Program-made: the position numbers and the translations under genes | Shown here: positions 1-10,859 of the stretch, in pieces | Position numbering within the stretch: position 1 is the stretch's first letter | How the letters are laid out: every line of letters begins with the position of its first letter | Notes under the pieces: generated by a model | The model's database searches: none | Seen by the model: only the letters and a program-made list of their open reading frames with translations | Told to the model about the DNA's origin: nothing | NCBI GenBank assembly: GCA_035610835.1 | Contig: CM069455.1 | Coordinates: forward strand, 44,136,928-44,200,927 | DNA from: Ophiura sarsii | Taxonomy: Eukaryota; Echinodermata; Ophiuroidea; Amphilepidida; Ophiuridae | DNA length: 64,000 nt | Direction of reading: 5' to 3'

Positions 1-1623
1 AAGTGATCATTTAATGACCTCAAGTGATGCCGTAGTGACCCCAACTAAAATCCACAAGTAGGTTAAGGATATAGTCATTTATGAATTCATATAACTATTT
101 ATGTATACTTAGTAGCGATTGCAACTGTTTCATGATCCTTTTATATAGTATTAGTATTAGTTAAGGTCCAATCACCTGTTTCTGACCATATTTTACTCAA
201 TCAATTGGTAGCCATTTTGGTTATTTGGTCTGATCATTTGGTAGTTATTTCAACCACTGTTGTCCATCTGGTAGCCATAAAATGGTCAAATTAAAATCAT
301 ATACCCTTCAAATATTACTATGCACATGAGTTGACTGGATGGATTACAGATTAAAGCTATATTTTGTCATTTTAGTGTAAAAATGCAAATTACATCTATA
401 CAGAAACATCAAAAAGGCGGTGCCATTAGTTTTAGAGGTATATTTATTACAAGGTATTCATTTATTAACAGCTGTTTTCTGGTCATTCAACATTAATTTT
501 AACCATCTGGCGTCCATTTTGGCGAATGATATTTAACTGTCAGAAAAGTGCGTTGTATCATGCTGGAGGACCCGGGATTGGAATCCCGTCGTCGGCAAGT
601 CCGGTTTTCTTTTCCCCGCTAAATTTCGCCTATTTTCACCCCGGATATTTTTTTCAACATTTCCATCCCAAAAATGTTAGGGTCAAATAATGTGTCCATG
701 TATTTTATAACCATAGAATACCAAACATGTAACACAGTAGTGCTATGGATTCCCAGTGTTTTCTCACAATTTGCAGCTACTAATGTTGATTGCTAGAGAA
801 AAAAATCACGATATAGTATTGCTAGATAAGATTTTAGTTTTAAAGATGAGCCCAATGAATAACCTCATGTGGCAACATTCTAGTGTGTTTTGGTCAAGCA
901 AGTTCCCCAGCATGTGGGAGTATTGTCTGCCAATTGCTGGTTGAAACATCTATGATTGAAACAACACCCAGATTGTAAGGTTTTAGCATGTTTCAGCGTG
1001 GTTGTATCAAGAATTTCTAGCTTTTAAACAATTTGTTATAAAAAGTAGTGCTTAGTGTTTCAGATTTTATAAAATAAAAGGTGTAAATTTGACAAAAGTC
1101 TAGCACTTCTAGAGGAGGTTTTAGTTTCAATTATTAGCCCAATTTGGCTATTTGAAATGCTGAAAAACATGGCAATACTGTATTGGCTAGACGAAGTCGG
1201 GAAACGTGTCCATGGGGCGTCGATTGGATTACTAGTATCTTGGGCTGTCAAACTGTCGAGAAATATATTCCAAGTGGCTAAAAATATACAGGCACGTAGA
1301 ACCTAATGGATGATAAATCGTTGTTATAAATCGTTATATTAAATATGTTATTACATTGAGGGCTCAAAACCAGGCCCGCCTATGTGCAACAATGGCATTT
1401 TGAGAACAACTTTTTTCTTCTTTTTTTAATATTTTTTTTTTTATTGTTATTATTTTTTTTAAATTATTATTATTAGTATTTTTTAAATATTATTATATAG
1501 CTCTATATCAACAATTTCAGGGACATGAACACTTTTGACGTACCTTGTGCACCCTCTATTATTCATAATATCACCATACAAACCTTATAGTGGCTTAACT
1601 TTTTTCTTCCAAAATAGCTCGTT
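1..1623. other. Gene-poor flank, no coding region seen
   Basis: No exon or protein family is recognised here. The stretch is AT-rich, with a T-rich low-complexity run at about 1405-1500. The only structured piece is a tRNA-like B-box segment near 566-600, listed separately. The short open frames have no recognisable protein content and no splice context that would support them. Confidence 0.6.
550..640 (+). repeat. SINE-like segment with B-box
   Basis: The sequence GGGATTGGAATCCC near 573 resembles a pol III B-box (GGTTCGANNCC-like) inside a short self-complementary arm. It is followed by a C/T-rich tail, as in tRNA-derived SINEs. No convincing A-box or acceptor stem can be drawn, so this is called only as a SINE fragment. 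A similar head occurs at 63843-63912. Confidence 0.35.
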
Positions 1624-2327
1624 TTAAGGGAAGTGTCAACCCAAAATATATGAAATTTATCAAGCACTGTAACTTTTAAACTAATAATGTAATACACATA
1701 AAAGTATACAATTTTTCAAATGAAATGAGTCGGCGAATCTATTTTTGGTATTAAATTTCCCCAAAAATAGTGATTTCTACATTTTTGCCCAAAAATCACT
1801 TTTTTGGCGCCAATTTTTTTCAGACAACCTAACAAAATCAGTTTTTGATTCAAAATTTCAAAATTTCACCAAAATCATCTAACGTCAATTATCTAGGAAG
1901 CACTTTTTTTTTTGGCTTAAAAATTTTTAGTTTTGAAAATATTGACCAAAAAGTGCCAAAAAAATGTTTTTTATCTCAAAAACCACATTTTTGGCACTTT
2001 TTGGTCAATATTTTCAAAACTAAAAATTTTTAAGCCCAAAAAAAAAAGTGCCTCCTAGATAATTGACTTTAGATGATTTTGGTGAAATTTTGATATTTTT
2101 AATAAAAAACTGATTTTGATAGGTTGTCTGAAAAATTTTGGCGCCAAAAAAGTGGTTTTTGGGCAAAAATGTAGAAATCACTATTTTTGGGGAAATTTAA
2201 TACCAAAAATGGATTCGCCGACTCATTTCATTTGAAAAATTGTATACTTTCATGTACATTACATTATTAGTTTAAAAGTTACAGTGCTTGATAAATTTCA
2301 TATATTTTGGGTTGACACTTCCCTTAA
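1624..2327. mobile_element. 0.7 kb palindromic foldback MITE with TTAA target duplication
   Basis: The left half (from GGGAAGTGTCAACCC at 1628) is the reverse complement of the right half (ending GGGTTGACACTTCCC at 2323) over about 345 bp per arm, with almost no spacer. The centre is near 1976. TTAA flanks both ends (1624-1627 and 2324-2327), which is the target duplication typical of piggyBac-type insertion. There is no transposase, so it is non-autonomous. Diverged relatives occur at 40680-41527 and just before the poly(G) tracts at about 41925 and 43780. Transcribed RNA would form a very long hairpin. The structure is read directly from the sequence; the superfamily assignment is inference. 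Confidence 0.85.
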
Positions 2328-2937
2328 GCCCTGGATATGCTATAATTATTATGTGTAATTGTTAAACTATAAATTAAATGTTGCTTGACTCACTTGTTTA
2401 TTCGTTAGATTTTTTTTCAATACCGTCTTACAGTGACAGTTGTTACACCTCCTAAATGTTCATGAACCAGTCACGTCATTTCATTAACGAACTCAAAACA
2501 AAGGTACGATTTGAACCATTAACCATGAGAGGTAACTGGTTAAGCATGCTACGCGCTTATCACCCCTCATTTCAACATGTAGTATTTTGTATAGAGACAA
2601 ATTGTAGGAGTCAACATAAAAGTGCAATTTGGCTGTTACTTGGTGAGTATATAGGTTATGTCTCTGGGATTTATATTCTAAACAAAATTAGTACTTACAT
2701 TGTTTATTAATGAATATTAATCAAGTTATTGATTTATGACTTACGCACTTCTTGCGCTCATGTTGGCACTATAGGATTTGAGTTGTTTATTATTACCAAT
2801 TCATAACAAATCGTGCAAAAAATAATCAAGCCTTGAACAAGTAATACTAACATTTAAATTACATTACTAGCAATTATATTGTAATTCAGTGAAATTTGAA
2901 GTTAGTGAGGATGAATTAGCCACATTTTTTACCTTTA
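2328..2937. other. No gene; partial repeat end at about 2436-2500
   Basis: No coding exon is recognised. The segment at about 2436-2500 (TTACACCTCCTAAATGTTCATG) shares its start with the small inverted-repeat element at 29930-30067 and is probably a solo end of that family. Confidence 0.4.
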
Positions 2938-3030
2938 TTATTATTATAGAGATTTATATAGCGCATTCCAAACAGACCAATGCGATGTACAATATATATA
3001 ATATGTTGAAAAACAAGCAGTAAATTTAAT
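2938..3030 (-). repeat. LINE/SINE 3' tail and palindromic-MITE end
   Basis: Read on the minus strand, this piece has the GCGCTATATAAAT..(TAA)n tail seen at the 3' ends of many CR1/L2-type LINEs and the SINEs that borrow their tails. Next to it, at about 2999-3027, is ATATGTTGAAAAACAAGCAG, identical to the terminus of the perfect palindrome at 32569-32762. Two repeat families therefore adjoin or overlap here. Confidence 0.5.
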
Positions 3031-3394
3031 ACCATTTAATTATACCATGTCATATATACAAATACGTTTACTGGATGGATTAAAAGCTGTAGATATAATA
3101 AGTTGGTCATATCTAATGTAACACTAACAATAAACTAATACTGTTTTTCAGTTATTATAACCTTTTGCAGCCATCTTGGATATTTTAAAATAATCAAACT
3201 AGATCTACAGGCTTTATAATATACATAGATTTAATTACGGTTCCGTTCCCTGCATGTTATCCAACTTTCTTGACCACGGCTTTGATGGTTTATCCTGGGA
3301 AATAAATCATCCCCTCCTACACCATTTATGTGATTTATTTCACCTGTGTCTTGCCAGCGTGCTTGCTACCATTTCCAGCGCTGTCCTAAGCATG

Positions 3395-3465
3395 ATGTTA
3401 AGCCCGACCTCCCCGGGATTTGAACTACAGACATCCAGCACCAAGGCTACTCGGCTCAGTATATT
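3395..3465 (-). repeat. tRNA-derived SINE head (degenerate)
   Basis: On the minus strand, TAGTTCAAATCCCGGGG (about 3412-3428) fits a T-arm/B-box, preceded by an A-box-like TGAGCCGAGTAGCC. The acceptor stem does not pair, so this is a tRNA-derived repeat rather than a tRNA gene. Confidence 0.35.
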
Positions 3466-3719
3466 TCGCCTCGTATATAGTTTAGGTCCATTTTATAGCC
3501 CAAAAGCTTGCACGCCGGGTTATAAAAGAACAGGCAGGTCGTGTTGTTGCCGTGCGGTGTAGTAGGGTTAGGGTTATAGTTATGAAAATCACAAAATGTT
3601 GGAAGAAAAAAAAATCAAACACTCTTTAACCCTAACTCTATAACACCACACGCAACAGATTTTTATTTTCCGACGGAGAAAATTCACCCGAAAGGTCACC
3701 CGAAATTAACCCGAAATGG

Positions 3720-4060
3720 CGACTGTATCATGTGGTTTCCCAGGTGTGCGGATTGCCATGTATTGTATTGTGTTGGTGTATAATGGCTTGTATATCATAT
3801 GACGTATATATATATGATGCCTTTGTCATGTTGTCTACCAGGTGTGCGGATTGCCATGTAGTGTATTGTGTTGATGTATGACTTGTATAATCCTTAGTAT
3901 AAGTATATGGCGACTGTATCATGGGGTTTCCCAGGGGTGCGGATTGCCATGTATTGTATTGTGTTGGTGTGTGGCTTGTATATCATATGACGTATTATAT
4001 ATGATGCCATTATCATGTTATCTACCAGGTGTGCGGATTGCCATGTATTGTACTGTGTTG
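3720..4060. repeat. Tandem repeat, about 95-bp unit, four copies
   Basis: The core AGGTGTGCGGATTGCCATGT recurs at about 3741, 3840, 3932 and 4026, a spacing of 93-99 bp. The units alternate in their flanks (a GGCGACTGTATCATG type and a TTGTCTACCAG type), so the higher-order unit is about 190 bp. Both strands contain incidental open frames caused by the repetition, not genes. Confidence 0.8.
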
Positions 4061-4980
4061 GTGTATGGCTTGTATTATCGTATAAGTATATGATGCCTTC
4101 ATCATATATACATTATGTCAGGATATAGGCCTAGGGGGAAAATTTTGTTTTGAACTCGGGAACAAATTGGCACCCAACGAATATGTGTGCTGCATGTTAA
4201 AATTGATGCTCAAGCAATGTTGCCCTTTACATGTTAATTAGTGATGACATTGTGTATTTTCCGTTAACAAAAAAGAGAATCAGTTATCGGGTGGTTTATT
4301 TTTTAAATATTATTAGCAATAACATTTTTTTTTGACCAAACTCCTGAAAAAATGGCAAAACGTCAAAACAGATTTTAAAAATAGGCGTTTACAAATCATT
4401 TTCAGAAAACGGCAAATTAATTTACAAATCATTACCAGAAAACGGCGAAACAGCCATTTCTATATACACTTTAATGCTGTTCACCTCGATGTTCCTGATA
4501 AAAATGGCTTAACCGGGAAAATAATAATATAACCGGGAAAATAATAATATATAATATTGTGCATTAATTCCATTAAATATAACAATATACAATTGGCGTT
4601 TATTTTATTTATTTCATAAGACAACACGACAATTTATATCATACTGACTCAAATGTTCCCATTCATGTCTCAGATAATACGGCAACATGAACTCTCGCTA
4701 TTAAACAGAATGTTATGAAGTCTTAAAGAACATGGCACCAAACAAATCACCACGAAGTGATGGTTCATCAACCATTGTTTATCTTCATTTCCTGAACGAT
4801 CTTGGGGTTGTGTTGGTTCAATCACTGAATTTTGGATAATCAAATGGTCAACGCGGTCGGTGTCTCAAAAACGAGCAATCATTAATTTCCAAAACCTGGC
4901 AAAAATCCAAAACTGATATAAAATTGGCGTCCCATATCGTTGTTGAATATTAATTACAAGATAGGTACAACTAAGTATTG
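4061..4980. other. No gene recognised
   Basis: AT-rich DNA without recognisable exons. The ACCGGGAAAATAATAATAT motif is directly repeated at about 4512-4550, and CAAATCATT..CAGAAAACGGC is repeated near 4392-4445, both short local duplications. The region leads directly into the L1-like relic. Confidence 0.5.
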
Positions 4981-5870
4981 CTAAAATGATTGAACGCATT
5001 TTGCCCAGTATTATTGGTGAAAATCAAACAGCGTTTGTCTAAAGTCGTTATATTGGAGAAAACATTAGATTAATTGATGATGTTATAGAATATTCAAGCC
5101 AAACATAAATATCAAGTATGTTATTATTTGCTGACCTGGAGAAAGCTTACATTATGATTCTGTGGAGTGAAATTGTGTTTAATTAATAATTAATGATCAT
5201 GGGAAGTGTTATGAGTATAACAAGAATGTCAATACTAAAAGACAAATTGGAAATATGGCGTAGTAGAGACTTGTTACTCGTTAACAGCCTTTGCATTTCG
5301 GGCCAAATGACTTATTTAATGCCAATGCTTTCTGTTACACATGGAACTCTATCTGCTTTAAACAAAATGTTGTATAATTTCATCTGGAAAGTGAAACCAG
5401 ATAAAAATCAAACGTTCTGCTATGATTGCACCAAAAGAAAAAGGTGGAGTCGATATGATTAACGTGTTCAATATATAATAGTATGCGAATTTAGAAACGT
5501 CACGGATTTTCATTAACTGGTGCTAATCATGTATAATATTGTTGTGTGGCAAATTTGGTACCAGACTGTGCCAAAAAGATTCATCCAAATGTATATCTAG
5601 CCTGTTTGGTCAAACAATAATTAGAACTCACCCTATATGACATAAACAAAGTGTATGACTTTCTTATAGTGGAGTACTTTATTATGGTATCATTACAAGC
5701 TTTCCAAATAAGTGGAAACTGATATTAAGCAAAGCATCTCAACATGATATTGCCAATGCTAAATGTAGAGAGAACATTAGTAAATTAATAACTCGTGGAA
5801 TACGCAATATTGTTAATCTGAAACAATTAACAATACCATCAAGCCAGCTGCATTAGGATGCACTACACTA
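4981..5870 (+). pseudogene. L1-like LINE reverse transcriptase relic
   Basis: Several frames carry pieces of a non-LTR retrotransposon reverse transcriptase. At 4987-5150 the frame reads ERILPSIIGENQTAF, then RYIGENIRLIDDVIEYS, then LLFADLEKAY, which corresponds to RT motif A of the L1 type. Stop codons interrupt it. At 5193-5462 a 90-codon frame matches the thumb region (KLEIWRSRDL, NKMLYNFIWKVKPDK). A frameshift then puts APKEKGGVDMINVF in another frame. The palm region with the catalytic DD motif is missing between the two blocks, so an internal deletion has occurred. The downstream part (KWKLILSKASQHDI) continues to about 5800. This is a dead, internally deleted copy. Confidence 0.75.
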
Positions 5871-6603
5871 AACGGGGTTTCCCCTACCCTTAAGGACGGT
5901 GTTTACAACTAAAATCGGAAAGTATGCATCACAAAATCCTCAATTAAAAAGACTTGGCGGTAATACCATTGCGTACATGCCTATGATTGTTTATTAATTA
6001 TGATTAATGGGACATCACTTACATGAACCCTGACTATAAACTGTGAATATCATCTAGGTAAATTTTGAGAGATCTTTCAAATTTGTGCTTTTACTGGAAA
6101 CATTGGCGATTACGGCGAGATTTCCAAGCTCGTCAGAGAGGTAGTCAACTCCAAGGGTATATTTTGGAAAATCTAGCAGGCTCACCTACCTATTTTTTCA
6201 TTTTTTTGTGGGGAAATGTGATAATCTTTAAGAAAAAATCACTCTACAGGGTCCAACTTCGCAATTTAGTGGTCTAAAACAGAGTTTTATATCAGTGTTT
6301 TTGTACATATCCCTATGGAGCTCTATATAGTGGTGTGATCCCATTACGGGCGTTTACTGGAAGTAAAAACAAGGATGGATCATTCTTAAACAACCCGAGG
6401 ACTGTCCGGATCATTCTAAAACAGCCCGGGACTGTCCGGATCATTCTAAAACAACCCGTCCACCCAAAATATTGAATAAAAATGATGTTTTAATGCAAAA
6501 AAAATACAGGAACATATTTCCTGCAATTTTATGTCTTCATATATTCATTGTATTCTGATTTCGCAATTTATTTTCGTATGGCATTGACGATTTTTAAAAG
6601 AAC
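5871..6603. other. No gene; short tandem repeat at 6375-6465
   Basis: No coding exon is recognised. At 6375-6465 a roughly 36-bp unit containing ACTGTCCGGATCATTCTAAA and ACAACCCG or ACAGCCCG is repeated about 2.5 times. The open frame at 6065-6277 has no recognisable domain. Confidence 0.5.
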
Positions 6604-6606
6604 TTA

Positions 6607-6859
6607 CCTTAACACTTTCCACGCGGCTATAAGTTTTACAATATACAAAACAGAATTTTCAGAAACATTTCCCAAATTCCAGGGTCTATTTCAAGGATTA
6701 CTGGACCGATACTTGGCATGTTGGTACTTATTTCAATGCATTTCTCATGGAGAATTCAAATATGGTAATGTAATTCACCAATTTTGACATTTTTAAAACA
6801 TTTTGCGCAATTTTGGAATGTCGTCTGCAGCCGCCTGCCGCGTGGAAAGTGTTAACTTG
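6607..6859. mobile_element. MITE with TTAA flanks and 14-bp terminal inverted repeats
   Basis: The left end reads TTAACACTTTCCACGCGG (about 6608-6625) and the right end is its exact reverse complement, CCGCGTGGAAAGTGTTAA (about 6838-6855). With TTAA taken as the target duplication, the element is about 240 bp with CACTTTCCACGCGG termini. A second copy in opposite orientation lies at 17336-17581. There is no coding capacity; mobilisation by a piggyBac-type transposase is an inference from the TTAA. Confidence 0.8.
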
Positions 6860-6935
6860 ACCGGACGGGGAATTAAAACCTGGGACCTCTGTATTCTTAG
6901 TATGACGCTCTATCGACTGAGCCAACGATGTAGTT
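6858..6935 (-). repeat. tRNA-derived segment abutting the MITE
   Basis: On the minus strand the segment reads TGGCTCAGTCGATAGAGCG (A-box/D-arm), then an anticodon-like arm, then AGGTCCCAGGTTTTAATTCC (variable loop plus T-arm/B-box). This is close to a lysine/isoleucine-type tRNA in layout, but the T-loop is TTTTAATT instead of TTCRANT. It is most likely a SINE head or tRNA pseudogene, directly adjoining the MITE's right end. Confidence 0.55.
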
Positions 6936-7400
6936 GATAATGTCAATGTGTTATGTGTTTAAACTATTTTATATGACTAAATATGACTTTATTAAAATCT
7001 GACTAAAATATGGATGAGATATTGGTAAAATAAGTTTATAAATGTTGATATTGGTATGAAAAAAGCACTAAGATAATAAAATAGTAAATTATTATGCTAT
7101 ATTATTTCAAGGAAGACCGACGTGTGAAGGTCGGGTTGCCGACGTCGGCAAAGCGTTGAAAAATCGACATTGATAATAATTTGACGTTGAAGTTAGTCAG
7201 CAACTGAGCTTGGCTAATTATCAGGACAGTAAGTAGTGTTTCATCGTCGAAACTGATATTCCCGAGGCTGGTTAGAGCATTTATAGTTTTTAGTATTAGT
7301 TACTCATTATTGTTTTTATTCAATAACGGATTACTATATTAGTAATATGTTAAAATTGCGCAAGAACAGTAGCATCCATGCCCTGCCATGGAGTCCGTAA
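6936..7400. other. No gene seen
   Basis: AT-rich sequence between the tRNA-like segment and the recombinase relic. It may hold the 3' end of the DIRS-type element, but no terminal repeat could be identified. Confidence 0.4.
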
Positions 7401-7402
7401 TG

Positions 7403-8160
7403 TTAGACTGCAAGTCTACTTTGCATGGAATCCTTCACATACCCATCCTTCGCCGTTTCGGACCGCCATCGCCCATGCTTCTTAAAAAGCCGGTCAGGAA
7501 CACCATAATTGGCTGCAGCGTTTGCCCCACCTGCTCGAAGACTATGTAACCCAAAACTCTTAGGGTTAGCACCAACCGTAGTCAATGCATCTTTAAAGAT
7601 TTCTAAACAGCTCGTGTAGGAAAGCTGCCCATCTCTAAGCCTGTAAGAATTATCTGCTTTCATAAAATTAAGCTCAATAATCTAAGAAAACCTGCATATG
7701 CTAATAATATCATAGTACATAATCGAAGGTTCTTCAGGTTATCTTCAATACTAAAGTTATTGATGAGAAGTCTAATCATCTCTGGCGAAACAGGCTCTTT
7801 CTTAACAATAGGTTTAGCCAGTATTTTCTTAAGACCGAGCAGAAGATTGGAGAGAAATATAGAGTCACAGGGGTTCACAGTAACATTAGGTTGACAGTCC
7901 AGACGCCACTTGATAGCGTAAAATGTAGACTGGATCCTATATAGATAATGGGGCTTTGCCATTATAAAGAAAGATAAGATATCTAGCAATATCTTCAGCA
8001 CTGGCCAAAACAGGAGACATACCATTATCATGAGCCAACTTCTCCCAATATGAGAGCATTCTATTATATTTATCAGTTGTACTCTCAGCTCTCGATGCTT
8101 CTAAAACTGTCATCATAGTAACTTTATAACTATCATCAGGTTGTTTCCATCTGCAAGTGC
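7403..8160 (-). pseudogene. DIRS-type tyrosine recombinase (broken)
   Basis: The minus-strand frames encode a retrotransposon tyrosine recombinase, the enzyme DIRS/Ngaro elements use instead of a DDE integrase. From upstream: a SAM-like N-terminal part begins after a splice-acceptor-like TTGCAG near 8150 (SRAESTTDKYNRMLSYWEKLA). After a frameshift near 7955, KKEPVSPEMIRLLI and AYAGFLR follow, the latter carrying the box I arginine. After a second disruption near 7663 the C-terminal part reads FGLHSLRAGG (the HxxR pair), FKKHGRWRSE (second H) and KDGYV with the nucleophile tyrosine, ending at 7403. All R-H-R-H-Y positions survive, but the frame is broken at least twice and roughly 50-60 residues are missing between the two blocks. 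This is a relic. Its orientation and order match the RT/RNase H pieces upstream. Confidence 0.8.
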
Positions 8161-8745
8161 AATAATAACATTAAATATAAATGTTATCAAATTATCTCAT
8201 ACCAGTATTCTTAAAATATTCTCAAAGAATCACTAACCAACTGGTAAATCTCAAACATGATTCTGTGATCAAACAGTGTATCAAGCACTGTAGCCTTCAG
8301 GCTCGTTTTGGTCTCGCCAAATTTAGTGTAACTTTATGCTATCATCGGGTTGTTCCCATCTGCAAGTGCAATAATAAAATTAAATATAAATGTTATCAAA
8401 TTATCTCATACCAGTATTCTTATACTATTTTCAAAGAATCACTAACCAACTGGTTAATCTCAAACATGATTCTGTGATCAAACAGTGTATCAAGCACTGT
8501 AGCCTTCAGGCTCGTTTTGGTCTCGCCAAATTTAGTGTAACTTTATAACTATCATCGGGTTGTTTCCATCTGCAAGTGCAATAATAACATTAAATATAAA
8601 TGTTATCAAATTATCTCATACCAGTATTCTTATAATATTCTCAAAGAATCACTAACTAACTGGTAAATCTCAAACATGATTCTGTGATCAAACAGTGTAT
8701 CAAGCACTGTAGCTTTCAGGCTCGTTTTGGTCTCGCCAAATTTAG
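8118..8745. repeat. Tandem triplication, 209-bp unit, inside the recombinase region
   Basis: Three near-identical units begin at about 8118, 8328 and 8537, each starting GTAACTTTAT..CTATCATC and ending CTCGCCAAATTTAG. Each repeats, on the minus strand, the acceptor-like CACTTGCAG plus the first codons of the recombinase exon, followed by apparent intron sequence. The triplication therefore copies an exon/intron boundary of the DIRS relic. The few differences between units suggest it is fairly young. Confidence 0.85.
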
Positions 8746-8849
8746 GGATAGTCAACGGTCTCACCGTCACATATGGCCCAGTGGCCTTACCCTTATCTCT
8801 AGCCCAGTGGCCATGATCATAAAAAATCTATCTCAACACACACAAAATC

Positions 8850-9720
8850 TTAGCCCTCCAACCTTATGCAAAGAATAGCATTTATGAGCAACTTGGATCC
8901 AATAATGGATTTTGTATTACGCCTATGCACAAAAATACCGTCAGTGTCAGAAAATCGTATTACATGTGAAACCATATACCTAAATAAACTATGCTTGGAG
9001 AACAAAAGAGGCCAAAACGGCGATGAAGGCCATTCAGGAACTACCAACGTCGCTCAAGCTTTACACACATGTACATGACTAATGACCTGACTCAATAAAC
9101 AGATAGGAGCCACAACCCAATTGTTCTCGCCACTCCAATCACAAGAGAAAGCATCAACTGATTCTGTACCTGTGCACCAGTATTTGGAATTAAACCTAAC
9201 TAGTTTTGCGTTAGAATCGTGTGCAAAACGATCTACAGAATATGGCCCCCACAATTTGGAAATAAATTGAAAAAAGATATTCGAAACACCCCAATTATCA
9301 AAATCGATCTCACTCACGGCTAATTTAATTCTGGTTTTGATTTCTCTGAATCCATTGTACATCTAATGAGATGTTATGTAATTTACAGAGCTCAAACAAA
9401 CTCACGCTGAGGTTGTGTAATTCAGGTACTCTACTACCTTTGGAAACGATGGCTATTACACCTTTGTTATCAGACAAAACTCGTACACTCTTGGTACTTA
9501 ATTGTGGCGAAAAAGCTTGAATAGCTAAGGATACACCCTTTAACTCACGTACGCCATGTTGAACTTTTCAATTGTTCCTCACCATTCCAAGTCTTGTTAA
9601 ATTCCATCGTGTTCCCAAACTCAACCGTCCAAGCTCCACATCCAGTTTGACTAGCGTCTGAATACACCAAAAGCCGCGGAACAGAATAATTGAAAAGAAA
9701 ACGTTAATTAAGCTGTACTA
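8850..9720 (-). pseudogene. DIRS-type RNase H and downstream domain (broken)
   Basis: On the minus strand the RNase H begins near 9680 with LLVYSDASQTGCGAW (catalytic Asp of the Y-S-D-A-S motif), then SSTWRELKGV after a frameshift (catalytic Glu) and VRVLSDNKGVIAI (second Asp). The frame continues through a 102-codon run at 9362-9054 containing GPYSVDRFAHDSNAKL and DAFSCDWSGENNW, conserved in DIRS polyproteins. An in-frame TGA at 9054-9056 then precedes VVPEWPSSPFWPLLF (9047-9000) in the same frame. Catalytic acidic residues remain, but stops and frameshifts make it non-functional. It lies between the RT (upstream) and recombinase (downstream), as expected for DIRS elements. Confidence 0.8.
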
Positions 9721-10850
9721 TATACATGTAGGTTGTTTTTCCAGAAAAACAACTCTTCAACCATTTTACTATCATCACTGACTCTAAACACCTTATCCCA
9801 TTTTACTCGTTGCAAAATGTCTTGATACATAAACCTTGTTATCAGTTGAGCAATATGTCCTACTACTGGAATAGTAATTATCTTACCGGCTAAAGCGGCT
9901 ACCTTCCTGGGAGTTGTCCAGGGTAAACAATTCGTCTAAACACTTTTGTATATCAAATATTCGTCTCTGTATCACATATATTGCGCCTTCACGAGCATTC
10001 CATGTAATACCCAACCAATCAATCAACTGTGTAGGATCCCAATGAGACTTCTCAACATTGAGTACAAAACCTGAATCAATAAGGTCTTTTTAACAATACT
10101 TGCGACTCTGCTACATTCTGCCTCTGAACTTGTTCTACACCATCCATCGTCGATATTCCAAACACTGAAGAAACCCATACTGCGCCAATACTATACTAGA
10201 GGCCTCAAACACTTGGTGAAAATGTAAGGCGCAGTCGCCAAACCAAATGATTGGGAGGCATTGGAAAGTAAATTACTTGACTACACCATTAAACACCCAT
10301 GAAAATCCAAGAAATTTGGTATGTTCAGGAAATATTTCTATATGATGATAACCTGATTTCAGGTCGTAACTAAACACATAATCTCCTTTACGGAAATATG
10401 CCAATGCTAGGTTCCAGTCTTCGAACATAATCTTGTCTTTCCAAAGAGAATAGTTAATATATCTCAGATCTAAAATTAATCTAAGTTTGCCATTGGCTTG
10501 GACTGAAACAGAAAGTGGGTTAACAACAAAAGAAATATACAAACACTCATTAACAATTATAGATTTGTCAACTAATTCTAAAATAGCACTAGAAACAAAG
10601 TCCTTCAAAATTGTAAGCTGACTTATTGATCGTGAACACCGCTGTGGAAGGCGTTTCAATGAATGGAAGTATGTAACCATTTTCTATATAGTACCAAAGA
10701 ACTACAGAGTTGGCACCAATACTCCTCCAGAAAAGTAAAGCAGATTTAAGTCTGCCTCTGAGAACACGACTTGTTATCCCTTGCTCATAATCAAAATAAT
10801 TATCAATATAGTTATTATTAGCTACCGTACCCAGAGTTCTGTTCGATATG
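9721..10850 (-). pseudogene. DIRS-type reverse transcriptase (broken)
   Basis: A minus-strand frame opens after a stop near 10848 and reads RGRLKSALLFWRSIGANSVV, then GYILPFIETP, the typical start of a DIRS RT. A frameshift near 10640 moves to the 10680-10273 frame: ANGKLRLILDLRYIN, YVFSYDLKSGYHHIEI (palm, catalytic Asp in YDLKSGYHH) and TKFLGFSW. After another break, ASQSFGLATAPYIFTK and the catalytic IDDGW (equivalent of YxDD) lie at about 10260-10145. The connection domain follows near 9930-9730 (AALAGKIITIPVVGHIAQLI). The catalytic Asp pair survives, but several frameshifts have killed the copy. Confidence 0.85.
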
Positions 10851-10859
10851 ATTCATATC

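Noticed and set aside
3254..3562. Plus-strand 102-codon frame
   Set aside because: It overlaps a tRNA-derived segment in antisense, with no domain or splice support.
3728..4093. CRISPR-like array or genes in the 95-bp repeats
   Set aside because: The units are contiguous and diverged without unique spacers, and the setting is eukaryotic; the frames are repeat artefacts.
10273..10680. Viral origin for the reverse transcriptase
   Set aside because: The order and the tyrosine recombinase, RT and RNase H motifs fit a DIRS-type retrotransposon; no protease or envelope was seen.
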